Below are positions 18,310 to 27,939 of a DNA stretch of 64,000 nt, piece after piece (position 1 is the stretch's first letter; every line of letters starts with the position of its first letter). This DNA comes from an uncultured Bacteroidales bacterium (GTDB lineage: Bacteria; Bacteroidota; Bacteroidia; Bacteroidales; UBA932). The stretch is from contig CAMGFA010000002.1 in the NCBI GenBank assembly GCA_946055165.1, positions 33,620 to 97,619 of the forward strand, given 5' to 3'. The notes beneath the pieces were generated by a model, which did no database searches, was not told the origin of the DNA, and worked only from the letters and a program-made list of their open reading frames with translations. Position numbers and translations under genes: made by a program.

Positions 18310-20154
18310 TCAGAGATTCTCTTTTATTGCCTTGACTATTTCGTTCACGAGGAAAGGCTGCCCCTGAACCTTGTTGCATTGGCGGTATTCGAATTCCGGC
18401 AGGCGTGCGCGCAACCATCCTGCGAACTGTCCGCAGTTGAGCTCGCATACAAGGATGCGTTCGTATCGGCCGAAAACTTCGCGGGTATTCGACGGCAGCG
18501 GGAAGATGGAGTCGAAATGGGCAAATGCCACATCGTCGGTGCTGCATTCGTTCCATGCGCTGAGTACGTGCCCGAAGGTGCCTCCCCAGCTGACTACGAG
18601 CAGTTTGCCCTTTTGTGGGCCGTGCACTTCGAGTTCCGGCAGGTCGCGGGCAATCAGCTCCACTTTCTGCTCCCTTTCGCGCACCATTGTCTCGTGGTTT
18701 GCAGGGTCGTTGGAGAGAACGCCGAAATGGTTTTTCTCCAGGCCGCCGATTCTGTGCTCCAGCCCTTTCTGGCCCGGAATGGCCCAGCGGCGCACAAGAG
18801 TTTCGGGGTCCCTTTCGTATGGGTGGAATTTCTCGCCTTCCGGCAGGAGTCCGTTAACGAACGGAGCCTTGATTTCGGGGTAGTCGCACATGGAAGGAAT
18901 GTGCCATGGCTCTGAACCGTTGCCGAGGAAGCCCTCCGAGAGAAGAATCACAGGGGTCATGTGCTCCAGCGCAATCTTTGCTGCGGTAAAGGCGGCATCG
19001 AAGCAGTGGGCCGGCGAATGGGCTGCGATTACCGGAATAGGGCATTCGCCATTGCGGCCGTAGAGGGCCTGGTTGAGGTCGGTCTGCTCGGTCTTGGTTG
19101 GAAGGCCGGTCGATGGACCTCCGCGCTGCACGTCCACAATCACCAGCGGAAGTTCAGTCATTACCGCGAGTCCCAGAGCTTCGGATTTGAGCGAAAGTCC
19201 CGGGCCGGAGGTGGTGGTTACGGCCAGGTTGCCGGCAAATGCGGCTCCTATGGCAGTGCATATTCCGGCAATCTCGTCTTCTGCCTGCAAGGTCTTGGCT
19301 CCCAAACTCTTGTGCAGAGCCAACTCTTCGAGGATGGCAGTTGCGGGAGTTATCGGGTACGAGCCGCAGAACAGTGGCAGCCCCGATTTTTCCGATGCGG
19401 CCAGAAGGCCCCAGGCTATGGCCTGGTTCCCGGTGATGTTGCGGTACAGGCCCGGCTCCAGATCGTGGGCAGGCTCCACCTCGTAGGTGTTCGGCACTGC
19501 CTGAATGGCTGCAGCGTAGTTGTAACCGTCGTTGAGAACCTTTTTGTTGGGCTCTATCATCTCCGGGTGCTTGCGGGCGAATTTCTTCTCTATATAGCCG
19601 TAGATGTACTCCAGTGGGCGGCTGTAGATGAAACAGGCCATACCCAAGGTGAACATGTTCTTGCACTTGTGTATGGATTTGGCATCGAGTCCGCTGTCTT
19701 TGAGCGATTCTTCAGTGAGAGTGGAAATCGGGGCTGGAATAATCGCGCGGTCATCCACGCCGAGTTCTTCGAAAGGATTGTTGCTGTGGAAGCCGGCTTT
19801 CTGCATCCCTTTCTGGTCGAAAGTGTCGGCATCGACCAGAATCATCGCTTCCCTTTTGCACCAGCGGGCGTTGGCCATAAGGGCCGCCGGGTTCATTGCA
19901 ATGAGCATATCGCAATAGTCGCCCGGAGTGTTCACGTGCCCGTTTCCGATATGGACCTGAAAACCGGATACTCCTGAAACTGTGCCGTGAGGGGCGCGGA
20001 TTTCCGGAGGGTAGTCCGGGAATGTTGCCAGTCCGTTGCCGTAGATGGCGGACATATCAGCGAAAAGAGACCCGGTGAGCTGCATACCATCTCCCGAATC
20101 TCCTGCAAATCTGATTACAACATCTTTGACATCAATGACTTTATGTTGCATCAC
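18310..20154 (-). CDS. korA: 2-oxoacid:acceptor oxidoreductase, fused gamma-alpha subunit
   Basis: IRFAGDSGDGMQLTGSLFAD; SYPITPATAILEELA; TSGPGLSLKSEALGLAVMTELPLVIVDVQRGGPSTGLPTKTEQ. Confidence 0.93.
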   Translation of the reverse strand: MMQHKVIDVKDVVIRFAGDSGDGMQLTGSLFADMSAIYGNGLATFPDYPPEIRAPHGTVSGVSGFQVHIGNGHVNTPGDYCDMLIAMNPAALMANARWCKREAMILVDADTFDQKGMQKAGFHSNNPFEELGVDDRAIIPAPISTLTEESLKDSGLDAKSIHKCKNMFTLGMACFIYSRPLEYIYGYIEKKFARKHPEMIEPNKKVLNDGYNYAAAIQAVPNTYEVEPAHDLEPGLYRNITGNQAIAWGLLAASEKSGLPLFCGSYPITPATAILEELALHKSLGAKTLQAEDEIAGICTAIGAAFAGNLAVTTTSGPGLSLKSEALGLAVMTELPLVIVDVQRGGPSTGLPTKTEQTDLNQALYGRNGECPIPVIAAHSPAHCFDAAFTAAKIALEHMTPVILLSEGFLGNGSEPWHIPSMCDYPEIKAPFVNGLLPEGEKFHPYERDPETLVRRWAIPGQKGLEHRIGGLEKNHFGVLSNDPANHETMVREREQKVELIARDLPELEVHGPQKGKLLVVSWGGTFGHVLSAWNECSTDDVAFAHFDSIFPLPSNTREVFGRYERILVCELNCGQFAGWLRARLPEFEYRQCNKVQGQPFLVNEIVKAIKENL

Positions 20155-20177
20155 TATGTGTTTGTGAATAATTTTTC

Positions 20178-20735
20178 CTATTGAAGTGCTGCCTGTGCGG
20201 CGAGTTCCTGCTGGAGGGACTCAAGTGTGCGGCCATCCTTTATGCCGAGAGCCTTGCGGGCTGCAGGGGTAAGGTCGGTACTTTGGCTTTCATCTATATA
20301 GAGAATGCTGGTCTTGTCGAAGACATAGATGTAGCCGCCTTCCTTGGCGAGCTGGTTCACGGTGTTGATGGCCTTCTGCTGTATAGGGGCCATAAGGGTC
20401 TGTTGCTGCTGCTGAAGCTCGGCCTGGATGTTCTTGTCGAAGTCGTTGATTCTCTGAACGATTTCGGTGAGTTCCTTCTCTTTGGTCTCGCGGATGGCCG
20501 GAGTCCAGCTTGCGCTCTTCTGCTGATAAACGGAATATTTGTCCTCGTACTCTTTTACCATTGCGGCGAAAGTCTCCTGTGCTTCCTGGCTGGAAGCAGC
20601 GATGGCTGCGCGGGCCTCATCGGCCTCTGGCATAAGCTGTACGAGTTCTACAAAATTTACGTGTGCAAATTTGCTCTGTGCGCCTGCTGCAATGCAAAGC
20701 AAAGATGCTGCGGCAATTGTTAAAATTCTTTTCAT
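20178..20735 (-). CDS. OmpH/Skp family periplasmic chaperone
   Basis: Signal peptide, FAHVNFVELVQLMPE, coiled-coil body. Confidence 0.85.
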   Translation of the reverse strand: MKRILTIAAASLLCIAAGAQSKFAHVNFVELVQLMPEADEARAAIAASSQEAQETFAAMVKEYEDKYSVYQQKSASWTPAIRETKEKELTEIVQRINDFDKNIQAELQQQQQTLMAPIQQKAINTVNQLAKEGGYIYVFDKTSILYIDESQSTDLTPAARKALGIKDGRTLESLQQELAAQAALQ

Positions 20736-20764
20736 ATCAATTCTTCTCTTTTATATGTTATTCA

Positions 20765-23362
20765 TTAAAACTGTTGTCCTATCACGAAGTGGAACTGGCT
20801 TCCTCCGAGGCCCTGTGAGCGTCCATCGAAGCCGTAGCCCCAGTCAACACCGATAAGCCCGACCATAGGCAGGAACACTCTCACACCCACACCGGCCGAA
20901 CGGTAAATCTGGAATGGGTTGAATTTGCGGATGTCGGACCAGCAGTTGCCGCCTTCGAGGAAGGCAAGCAGGTATATCGTGGACGAAGGCTGCATGATGA
21001 GAGGGTAACGGAGTTCGAGGGTGAACTTGTCGTAAACGTTTCCGCTGTAGGCGTAGCCGTCTTCCTTGTAAGAAGTCTGCAGATAAGGGGTGAGGGAGTA
21101 GTTCTCATAACCGCGCAGGGAAATCACTTCGGAACCGTAGGTGTTGTAGCCCGACATTCCGTCACCTCCGAGCAGGAAGCCTTCGAAAGGAGAATAGCCC
21201 CAGTTGCGGTTGTAGTAGCCGAGATAGCCGAACTGGGCTTTTGTCATGAGCACAAGGTCTCCGGCAATCTTGAGGTACTGGGTGGCGGAGAGTTTCCATT
21301 TGTGATACTCGATCCAGCGGTAGCGGTCCTGGGCAGTCCAGTTGTTGTAGTTCACGTCTTTCCACGAAGCCACCGGAACCTTGGCGCCATCGCTGTCGTA
21401 GTCGTACTTCCTGAAGAGGGAGAAAGGCGGAGTGAGCGAGAGGCTGAAACTGAATTCCGAACCCTGACGCGGATAGATAATCTGGTCGGTGGAGTTGCGG
21501 GAAAGGTTGAGGGAGTAGCTTATGTTGTTTGAAAAGCCGTTATCGAAAATGAAGTAGCCCGAATACCAGTTGGTGAGCTTGTATGTCTGCCAGTTGAAAC
21601 CGTTGTAAAGCACAAAGTAGCTGTCCGGCCACTTGAGACGGTTACCGAGCGAAGCCGAGAAGCCGAACACTTCCATCTGGCGGTCGTTTTTGAGGATGTT
21701 GAGTGCCAGATAGGAGTTGGTCTGGCGGGTATAATAGGCTGCCAGATTGAGCGAGGTAGGCTTTTTCCCGAAAAGCCACGGCTCGGTGAAGTTGGCTGTG
21801 AGGGCGGTGTAGTAGGTACCGTTGGTCTGGAATCGGAAGGAAAGGTTCTGCGCATCTCCCAGAGGAACCGGTTTCCATGCCTCCTTGTCAAAGAGATGGC
21901 TGGTGGAGAAGTTGTTGAAACTCAAACCCACTGTCATCACAAAGGTGTTGGCTCCCCAGCCTCCGGAAAGTTCCAGCTGGCTGGAAGGCTTTTCTGTAAC
22001 GTTGTAGGTGAGGTCCACTGTGTTGTCCCGTGGGTTAGGGTTGATCAGATAGCCTTTCTGCGAATCCATTATGGCCTCGGCATCGAACTGGCCCAGGGAG
22101 GCGATTTCGCGGATGGAGCGCTCGAAATCCGACTGGCTGAAAAGGTAGCCCGGGCGGGTGAAGAGCTGGCGGCGTACCACTTTTTCGTTGGTGAGGTCGT
22201 TGCCGGTGATGATGATATTGTTCAGGATGGCCGGCTTGCCTTCGGTTATACGGAGTTCCACATCCACGGAGTCGTTCTGGATATTTGTCTCTACAGGGGT
22301 GACCTGGAAGAAAAGATAACCTTTGTCGCGGTAGAGTTTGGAGATGTCGTAATCCCCTTGTTTGCCGCCTCCGTAAAGGCGTTTCTGCATGGATACCACG
22401 TCATAGACATCGCCTTTCTGTATGCCGAGCACCTGATTGAGCATATCGCTGGTGTAAACCGAGTTGCCCGTCCATGTGATGTCGCGGAAATAGTATTTGT
22501 CGCCCTCGTCAATCTCGAAATCGATGTTTATGTTCTTTTTCACCTTGCCTTTCTTGTTCACGGTTTCGGTGATATAGACGCTGTCCTTGACAATTCTGGC
22601 ATCGCGGTAGCCGGCTTCGTTGAAGGCATCTATGAGGTTGCGCTTGTCGCTTATGTATTCGTCTTTGTTGAATTTCTTGCTGTTGAAGAAGTTGTAGAAT
22701 TTATTGGACTTTGTCTTCTTCATCGATTTGGCCATCTTGTACTCGGAGAGATTTTCCGCTCCGTAGAAGTTGATGTCCTTGATTCTAACTTTTGGGCCTT
22801 TGTCTATGGCGAAATTCACCCTTATGGCATTGCGTATCATTGTGTCTTTCTCCACAGTGGTGTTCACATCGCAGAGGATGAAGCCCTTTTCGGCGTAGAA
22901 ACGCTTGATAATGCCTTCGGAAGTGGTTCTGGTGTATTCGGAGAAATCGCCTCCGCGCTTGAGCGGAAGCCTTTCGTTGAGGTCTTTTTTGTCCGATGAC
23001 TTGATGCCGGTGAAGGTCCAGGCAGACATTCTCGGCCTTTCTTTGAGGACTATCCTGAGATATACGCTGTCGCGGCCTGCGTTAAGGGAATCGGCATATA
23101 TGGCCACGTCTTCGAAGTAGTTCTTGGACAGGAGTTTTTTGATTACTGAAGAGATGTCGTCGCCCGGAATGGTGACTGTTTTGCCTGTGTACAGGCCTGA
23201 TTGGGCAATGATCTGATTTTGACCGATGTAGGTGTTGCCTTCCACCTTTACGCCCGCTACTTTGTACTTTGTCGGACGATTATAGTCGATTTCCACCTGG
23301 GCTGCGGCGCTCAAGCAGAAAAGAGAACACAAAATAAGGAATACCCCCCTCAATACTTTCAT
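20765..23362 (-). CDS. bamA: Outer membrane protein assembly factor BamA
   Basis: POTRA-like repeats and Omp85 barrel; start set at MKVLRGVFLILCSLFCLSAAAQ (23362). Confidence 0.94.
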   Translation of the reverse strand: MKVLRGVFLILCSLFCLSAAAQVEIDYNRPTKYKVAGVKVEGNTYIGQNQIIAQSGLYTGKTVTIPGDDISSVIKKLLSKNYFEDVAIYADSLNAGRDSVYLRIVLKERPRMSAWTFTGIKSSDKKDLNERLPLKRGGDFSEYTRTTSEGIIKRFYAEKGFILCDVNTTVEKDTMIRNAIRVNFAIDKGPKVRIKDINFYGAENLSEYKMAKSMKKTKSNKFYNFFNSKKFNKDEYISDKRNLIDAFNEAGYRDARIVKDSVYITETVNKKGKVKKNINIDFEIDEGDKYYFRDITWTGNSVYTSDMLNQVLGIQKGDVYDVVSMQKRLYGGGKQGDYDISKLYRDKGYLFFQVTPVETNIQNDSVDVELRITEGKPAILNNIIITGNDLTNEKVVRRQLFTRPGYLFSQSDFERSIREIASLGQFDAEAIMDSQKGYLINPNPRDNTVDLTYNVTEKPSSQLELSGGWGANTFVMTVGLSFNNFSTSHLFDKEAWKPVPLGDAQNLSFRFQTNGTYYTALTANFTEPWLFGKKPTSLNLAAYYTRQTNSYLALNILKNDRQMEVFGFSASLGNRLKWPDSYFVLYNGFNWQTYKLTNWYSGYFIFDNGFSNNISYSLNLSRNSTDQIIYPRQGSEFSFSLSLTPPFSLFRKYDYDSDGAKVPVASWKDVNYNNWTAQDRYRWIEYHKWKLSATQYLKIAGDLVLMTKAQFGYLGYYNRNWGYSPFEGFLLGGDGMSGYNTYGSEVISLRGYENYSLTPYLQTSYKEDGYAYSGNVYDKFTLELRYPLIMQPSSTIYLLAFLEGGNCWSDIRKFNPFQIYRSAGVGVRVFLPMVGLIGVDWGYGFDGRSQGLGGSQFHFVIGQQF

Positions 23363-23382
23363 CTTTGGATTATTAAAGCCTA

Positions 23383-23390
23383 CAAATATA
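23383..23390 (-). promoter_or_regulatory. Internal -7 promoter box between uppS and bamA
   Basis: Minus strand TATATTTG ~20 bp before bamA ATG. Confidence 0.5.
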
Positions 23391-23396
23391 AGATAT

Positions 23397-24089
23397 TTAT
23401 TTAATTTTTCCGAAACGGCGGTCCCGCTTTGTGTATTCCTCCAAAGCGGCCAGCAGGTTTTCCTTTCTAAAATCAGGCCAAAGTGTATCGGTAAAAACAA
23501 ATTCGGAATAGGCGCATTGCCAAAGCATATAGTTGCTTATCCGTTTTTCTCCGGAGCTGCGGATTACAAGTTCGGGGTCCGGTATGCCGGCTGTTACGAG
23601 AGCATTGTCAATATCGGAGTAGTCGATGTCGCTTTTTCCGGATGCAACAAGTTTCCTGCAGGCCTGGAGGATGTCCCATTTGCCGCTATAGCTGAGCATT
23701 ATGAGCATGTCCATCTTTTCGTTCTTTTCCGTAGCCTTCTCGAGTTCGCCTATTGCGGCAAGCAGGGCAGGACTGAGTTTTTGCCTGTTTCCAAGCACCC
23801 TGAAGCGGACGCCATTGGACATGAGCGTATCGTACTCCTTCTTTATGGACTTGAACATAAGTCCCATAAGGGCAGCCACTTCGCTTGCCGGACGGTTCCA
23901 GTTCTCTTCGGAGAAGGTATAGAGCGAAAGGTAGCGCACTCCGAGTTCCACGCAGGCGGTGGTAATGTCCTTTACCCTGCTCACTCCTTCGATGTGGCCT
24001 TCGCTGCGGGCTTTTCCCTGGCGTTCGGCCCATCGTCCGTTGCCGTCCATTATGATTGAAATATGTTTGGGTATAATGAGTTCTTCCAT
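23397..24089 (-). CDS. uppS: Isoprenyl (undecaprenyl) diphosphate synthase
   Basis: PKHISIIMDGNGRWAERQGKARSEGHIEGVSRV; start set at MEELIIPKH (24089). Confidence 0.95.
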   Translation of the reverse strand: MEELIIPKHISIIMDGNGRWAERQGKARSEGHIEGVSRVKDITTACVELGVRYLSLYTFSEENWNRPASEVAALMGLMFKSIKKEYDTLMSNGVRFRVLGNRQKLSPALLAAIGELEKATEKNEKMDMLIMLSYSGKWDILQACRKLVASGKSDIDYSDIDNALVTAGIPDPELVIRSSGEKRISNYMLWQCAYSEFVFTDTLWPDFRKENLLAALEEYTKRDRRFGKIK

Positions 24090-24091
24090 AA

Positions 24092-24904
24092 TTATTGAGT
24101 ATTGCGCACATCTTCGCCCCAGAGCAGTTTGGTGCGGAGTGCCTGGATAAAGTTCGATTTGCCTAAAACCACCCTCCGGAGTTTGAACGGAGCGCAGCTG
24201 ACTTCTATTTCGCTGCCGCAAGGCAGATTGTAGTCCCTGTTGTCCAGCGAAAGCAGCAGAGGGGCATTTTTCCTGTCCACGCCTTTGATGCTTATTTTCA
24301 CGCTTTCGGGAACCAGAAGCGGACGTACGTTGAGGTTGTGGGGAGCAATAGGAGCAAGGATGAAGGCAGGAACATCGGGCCGGCATACAGGCCCTCCCAC
24401 GCTCAGGGAGTATGCAGTACTGCCCGATGCTGTTGAGACGAGCAGACCGTCGCCCCAGAAGGAAGGCAGATTCTCTCCGTCTATTCCGGCCTGTAGCTCA
24501 AGGGTTCCGGAAGCAGAGCGCCTCACGGCCACTTCGTTGAGGGCATAGGGGAAAAAGTTCTCTTCCGGAGCCTGCCCGGTTTTGACCTGGAGCATCGTCC
24601 GTTCTTCTATGTGGTAGTTGCCTTCGAGCAGGGCTTTTTCCACTTCGGAAAGCTCGTTTTCGGACAGAAAGCCCAATCGACCCAGATTTACGCCCAGAAC
24701 AGGCACTCCGCTGCGGCAGACTGCTCCTGCGGCACTGAGAAAGGTGCCGTCGCCCCCGAAGCAGAGCAGCATTTCCGTTCCGCTGCTCAAGCCCCGGTTT
24801 ATGGGGTAGATTTCCATTCCGGCTTTCTGCAAACGGGCAAACAGAGCCTCTATTGCGGGGTCCTTTTCAAGGGCGATTTTTTTGATATAATATGCAATTT
24901 TCAT
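24092..24904 (-). CDS. nadK: NAD kinase
   Basis: LCFGGDGTFLSAAG, NLGRLGFLSE, GDGLLVSTASGSTAYSLSVGGP; start 24904 preferred because 24914-24921 is a -7 box. Confidence 0.94.
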   Translation of the reverse strand: MKIAYYIKKIALEKDPAIEALFARLQKAGMEIYPINRGLSSGTEMLLCFGGDGTFLSAAGAVCRSGVPVLGVNLGRLGFLSENELSEVEKALLEGNYHIEERTMLQVKTGQAPEENFFPYALNEVAVRRSASGTLELQAGIDGENLPSFWGDGLLVSTASGSTAYSLSVGGPVCRPDVPAFILAPIAPHNLNVRPLLVPESVKISIKGVDRKNAPLLLSLDNRDYNLPCGSEIEVSCAPFKLRRVVLGKSNFIQALRTKLLWGEDVRNTQ

Positions 24905-24913
24905 ATACGGCCT

Positions 24914-24921
24914 CAAATTTA
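24914..24921 (-). promoter_or_regulatory. -7 promoter box for nadK
   Basis: Minus strand TAAATTTG. Confidence 0.5.
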
Positions 24922-24935
24922 GTATTTTATTTTAT

Positions 24936-24943
24936 TATTTTTG
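24936..24943 (+). promoter_or_regulatory. -7 promoter box for pdxJ
   Basis: TATTTTTG 8 bp before the ATG at 24952. Confidence 0.45.
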
Positions 24944-24951
24944 CAGTTTAT

Positions 24952-25674
24952 ATGACAAGACTGAGTGTCAATATTAACAAAATAGCTACCCTGCGCAATG
25001 CGAGGGGCGGCAATATGCCCGATGTCCTGAAGGCTGCAAGGGATATTGAATCTTTCGGCGCCGAGGGCATTACGGTTCATCCGCGTCCCGACGGCAGGCA
25101 CATCCGCTATAGCGACGTGCGGGAACTCAAGAAGCTTGTGCGCACCGAGTTCAATATCGAGGGCAATCCGGAAGAATCGTTCCGAAATCTGGTTATGGAA
25201 GTGGTGCCGGACCAGGTGACTCTGGTGCCCGATGCTCACGATGCCATAACCTCCAACGCCGGATGGAATACGGTGGAACACAGGGATTTCCTAAGCGAAA
25301 TGTGTGCGCTTTTCCACAGCCGCGGGATAAGGGTGTCGATTTTTGTCGATCCTGTTCCGGAAATGGCCAGGGCTGCCGCTCTTTGCGGGGCCGACAGGGT
25401 GGAACTCTACACTGCAGCCTATGCGGAACAGTTTCCGCAGAATCCCGGAAAGGCCGTGGAACCATATTTGCAGACAGCCCTTGCGGCAAGGGAGGCCGGC
25501 CTGGGCTTGAACGCAGGCCACGACCTCAACCTCGACAACCTTGCCTTTTTTCTAAGGACCATTCCTTTCACCGACGAGGTCTCCATCGGACACGCCCTCA
25601 TCTGCGATGCCTTGTATATGGGCCTTGAAAACTGTGTGAAAGAATATTTGAAACAAACAAAAGTAAATATTTAG
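24952..25674 (+). CDS. pdxJ: Pyridoxine 5'-phosphate synthase
   Basis: TRLSVNINKIATLRNARGGNMPDVLKAA, GITVHPRPDGRHI, GLGLNAGHDLNLDNL. Confidence 0.96.
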   Translation: MTRLSVNINKIATLRNARGGNMPDVLKAARDIESFGAEGITVHPRPDGRHIRYSDVRELKKLVRTEFNIEGNPEESFRNLVMEVVPDQVTLVPDAHDAITSNAGWNTVEHRDFLSEMCALFHSRGIRVSIFVDPVPEMARAAALCGADRVELYTAAYAEQFPQNPGKAVEPYLQTALAAREAGLGLNAGHDLNLDNLAFFLRTIPFTDEVSIGHALICDALYMGLENCVKEYLKQTKVNI

Positions 25675-25676
25675 AA

Positions 25677-26291
25677 ATGAAAAAGACATCTTTGATTCTG
25701 AGCATCTGCTCAATTGTTGTGGCCCTTGCCGCACTTGTATTAGTACTCATCCCGGGCAAAGGCTGCGGCCACGAAAACGCGGAGGCCGGAATTTCCGAAC
25801 AGATTGTATCCAGCGAGCTGGCCTGGTTCAATCTCGATGAAGTCATCTCCAATTACCAGATGGCAATAGACCTGCAGGCAGGTTTCGAGAAGAAGGCCCA
25901 GGGAATCGACCAGGATATCACCCGCCGCCGCACCAAGCTCGAGAACGAAGACAAGGAGCTTGCCGACAAGCTCAACAAAGGCCTCATAACCAGAAGTGTA
26001 GCCGAGGTCAAATACAACGATCTCCAGAAGAAGGTTGCCGAGTTCCAGCAGTTCGGACAGCAGAAGCAGAATGAGCTCGCAGAGGAGCAGCAGGTGATAC
26101 TCAACAATATTGCCAATTCCATCAACGAGTATGTGAAGAGCTTCAACCTCAGCCACGGCTATTCCCTCATTCTCTCGACCCAGGGCAATCTGCTCAGCCA
26201 GCCCGTAGTTTGCGGCAGTGAGGCCATCAACATCACCGCCGACATCATCGAGGGTCTCAACGCCCAATATCAGAGCAACAAAAAGAAATAG
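25677..26291 (+). CDS. OmpH/Skp-like protein with N-terminal membrane segment
   Basis: N-terminal hydrophobic segment, coiled coil, FNLSHGYSLILSTQGNLL OmpH-like C-terminal motif. Confidence 0.75.
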   Translation: MKKTSLILSICSIVVALAALVLVLIPGKGCGHENAEAGISEQIVSSELAWFNLDEVISNYQMAIDLQAGFEKKAQGIDQDITRRRTKLENEDKELADKLNKGLITRSVAEVKYNDLQKKVAEFQQFGQQKQNELAEEQQVILNNIANSINEYVKSFNLSHGYSLILSTQGNLLSQPVVCGSEAINITADIIEGLNAQYQSNKKK

Positions 26292-26293
26292 TC

Positions 26294-27886
26294 TTGAAAA
26301 GCAGAACAATCATAGTTTCCGCAATACTGACCGCTCTCTTTTTCGGGAGCGGTCTTCAGGCACAGGAATCGGCTTACAAAGCTGCCGGGGTGGAAATCTC
26401 TGCAGACAAAGTCCGCCTCAAAGGCCGCACTTTCTACAGCCACGCGGTAAAGGAGCATCAGACCCTGTACTCCATTGCCAAGGCCTATCAGGTGCAGATT
26501 ATTGAAATCGTGGAGGCCAATCCCCAGCTCGAACTCAATACAAAGCCTCTCCGGACGGGAGATATCCTTCTCATTCCCTTCAAGCCTCTGGACAATGTAA
26601 TTGCTGTCCCGATGACAGAACTGCAGCCTTCGCTTCCTGCTGTGCAGGAGCCTGCAGAGCCGGCTGTGGACAATACTGCGGATAATGCGGAGGCCTTTGT
26701 GGACGCGCCGGAGGAAAGTGTTCAGGAGCCCGGGCCGGAAGAGCATCCGGCGCTCAGCGAGGAGGCGCTTGTCTGGCAAAGCGAGGAAGGTTTTCCATCG
26801 GACAGCCTTTTCTACTACTGGAACGAGCCTCTTGCCTCCGATGCGGTGAAAGTGAGTCTTCTTCTGCCTTTCGATGCCGACAGCAGTGCCCGCAGAAATT
26901 ACATGAACTTTTATTTCGGGGCGCTTCTCGCCGCAAGGGATTTGACCCTTGAGGGCCATCCCGTGGACTTGCACGTTTTCGATACGATGTCTTCGGTTCC
27001 GGTAGAGGAGCATGCTGCCGTTCTCCGGGAGAGCGATGTGATAATCGGCCCAGTAAGCAATGCCGACATTCTTTCGGTGCTGCCGCTGCTGAACAGGCAT
27101 CAGTACCTTGTGTCTCCTTTGGATGCCCGCAGCGAGAGTCTTTGTGCCGACAACAGGGTCATCCTGGCCCCTACTCCGGCATCTGTGCAGATTGCCGATG
27201 CAATGCAGTGGGTCAAGGACGATATGCTTGGAGGAACCGATTCGCTGATAGTAGTGCGGGAAAGCAACTACAAGCCGAGTGTGACGGAGATGCTAATCCT
27301 TCAGGAACTCGACCTGGACAATGTGGACAGGCTCATAGAAGTGGACTACTCCCTTTCGGCCGGTCTGGAGATGAACGAGTGGTTTGAAATCCATACCCAT
27401 CTGCAGGATACCGTGACCAGGGTTGTGGCAGCATCGGAACACGACATTTTTGTGAAAGATGTCATCAGGAATGTCTATCTGCAGAACAATCTCAAGCACA
27501 ACAATGTGATTTATGGGCCGGCAAAAACCAGGTCTCCGGAAATGGAGGAGATGTGCGATGCCCGCCTGCACAGCAGCGTGACCTATCACGTGGACTATAC
27601 AAGGCCGGAAGTCATCCGTTTCGTAAGCGATTTCAGGGCTTTGTTCATGTGTGAGCCGGACAATTTCGCTTTCCATGGTTACGACACCATGCGTTATTTC
27701 GTGTCTGCAGCCTTCACTTATGGCCGCAATTGGGCAAGGCATCTGCCGGAATTCAAGCAGAGCGGCCTGCAGATATATTTCAGCTTCCAAAAAAAAAGGA
27801 AGGAAAAGGGTATGGTGAACCACGGATTGCGCCGCTTGGTGTATTCTCCGGGCTTCAATCTCGATGTTAGCGACTGTGAGCGTTAG
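26294..27886 (+). CDS. LysM-domain protein with type I periplasmic-binding-like domain
   Basis: TTG start; signal peptide; HAVKEHQTLYSIAKAYQVQIIEIVEANPQ LysM; KVSLLLPFDADSSARRNYMNFYFGALLAA periplasmic-binding-like region. Confidence 0.75.
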   Translation: MKSRTIIVSAILTALFFGSGLQAQESAYKAAGVEISADKVRLKGRTFYSHAVKEHQTLYSIAKAYQVQIIEIVEANPQLELNTKPLRTGDILLIPFKPLDNVIAVPMTELQPSLPAVQEPAEPAVDNTADNAEAFVDAPEESVQEPGPEEHPALSEEALVWQSEEGFPSDSLFYYWNEPLASDAVKVSLLLPFDADSSARRNYMNFYFGALLAARDLTLEGHPVDLHVFDTMSSVPVEEHAAVLRESDVIIGPVSNADILSVLPLLNRHQYLVSPLDARSESLCADNRVILAPTPASVQIADAMQWVKDDMLGGTDSLIVVRESNYKPSVTEMLILQELDLDNVDRLIEVDYSLSAGLEMNEWFEIHTHLQDTVTRVVAASEHDIFVKDVIRNVYLQNNLKHNNVIYGPAKTRSPEMEEMCDARLHSSVTYHVDYTRPEVIRFVSDFRALFMCEPDNFAFHGYDTMRYFVSAAFTYGRNWARHLPEFKQSGLQIYFSFQKKRKEKGMVNHGLRRLVYSPGFNLDVSDCER

Positions 27887-27939
27887 CGCGATTTGCGATT
27901 TTTGATTAAATTTGTAGGATTTTAAACAGAAGAATAACA

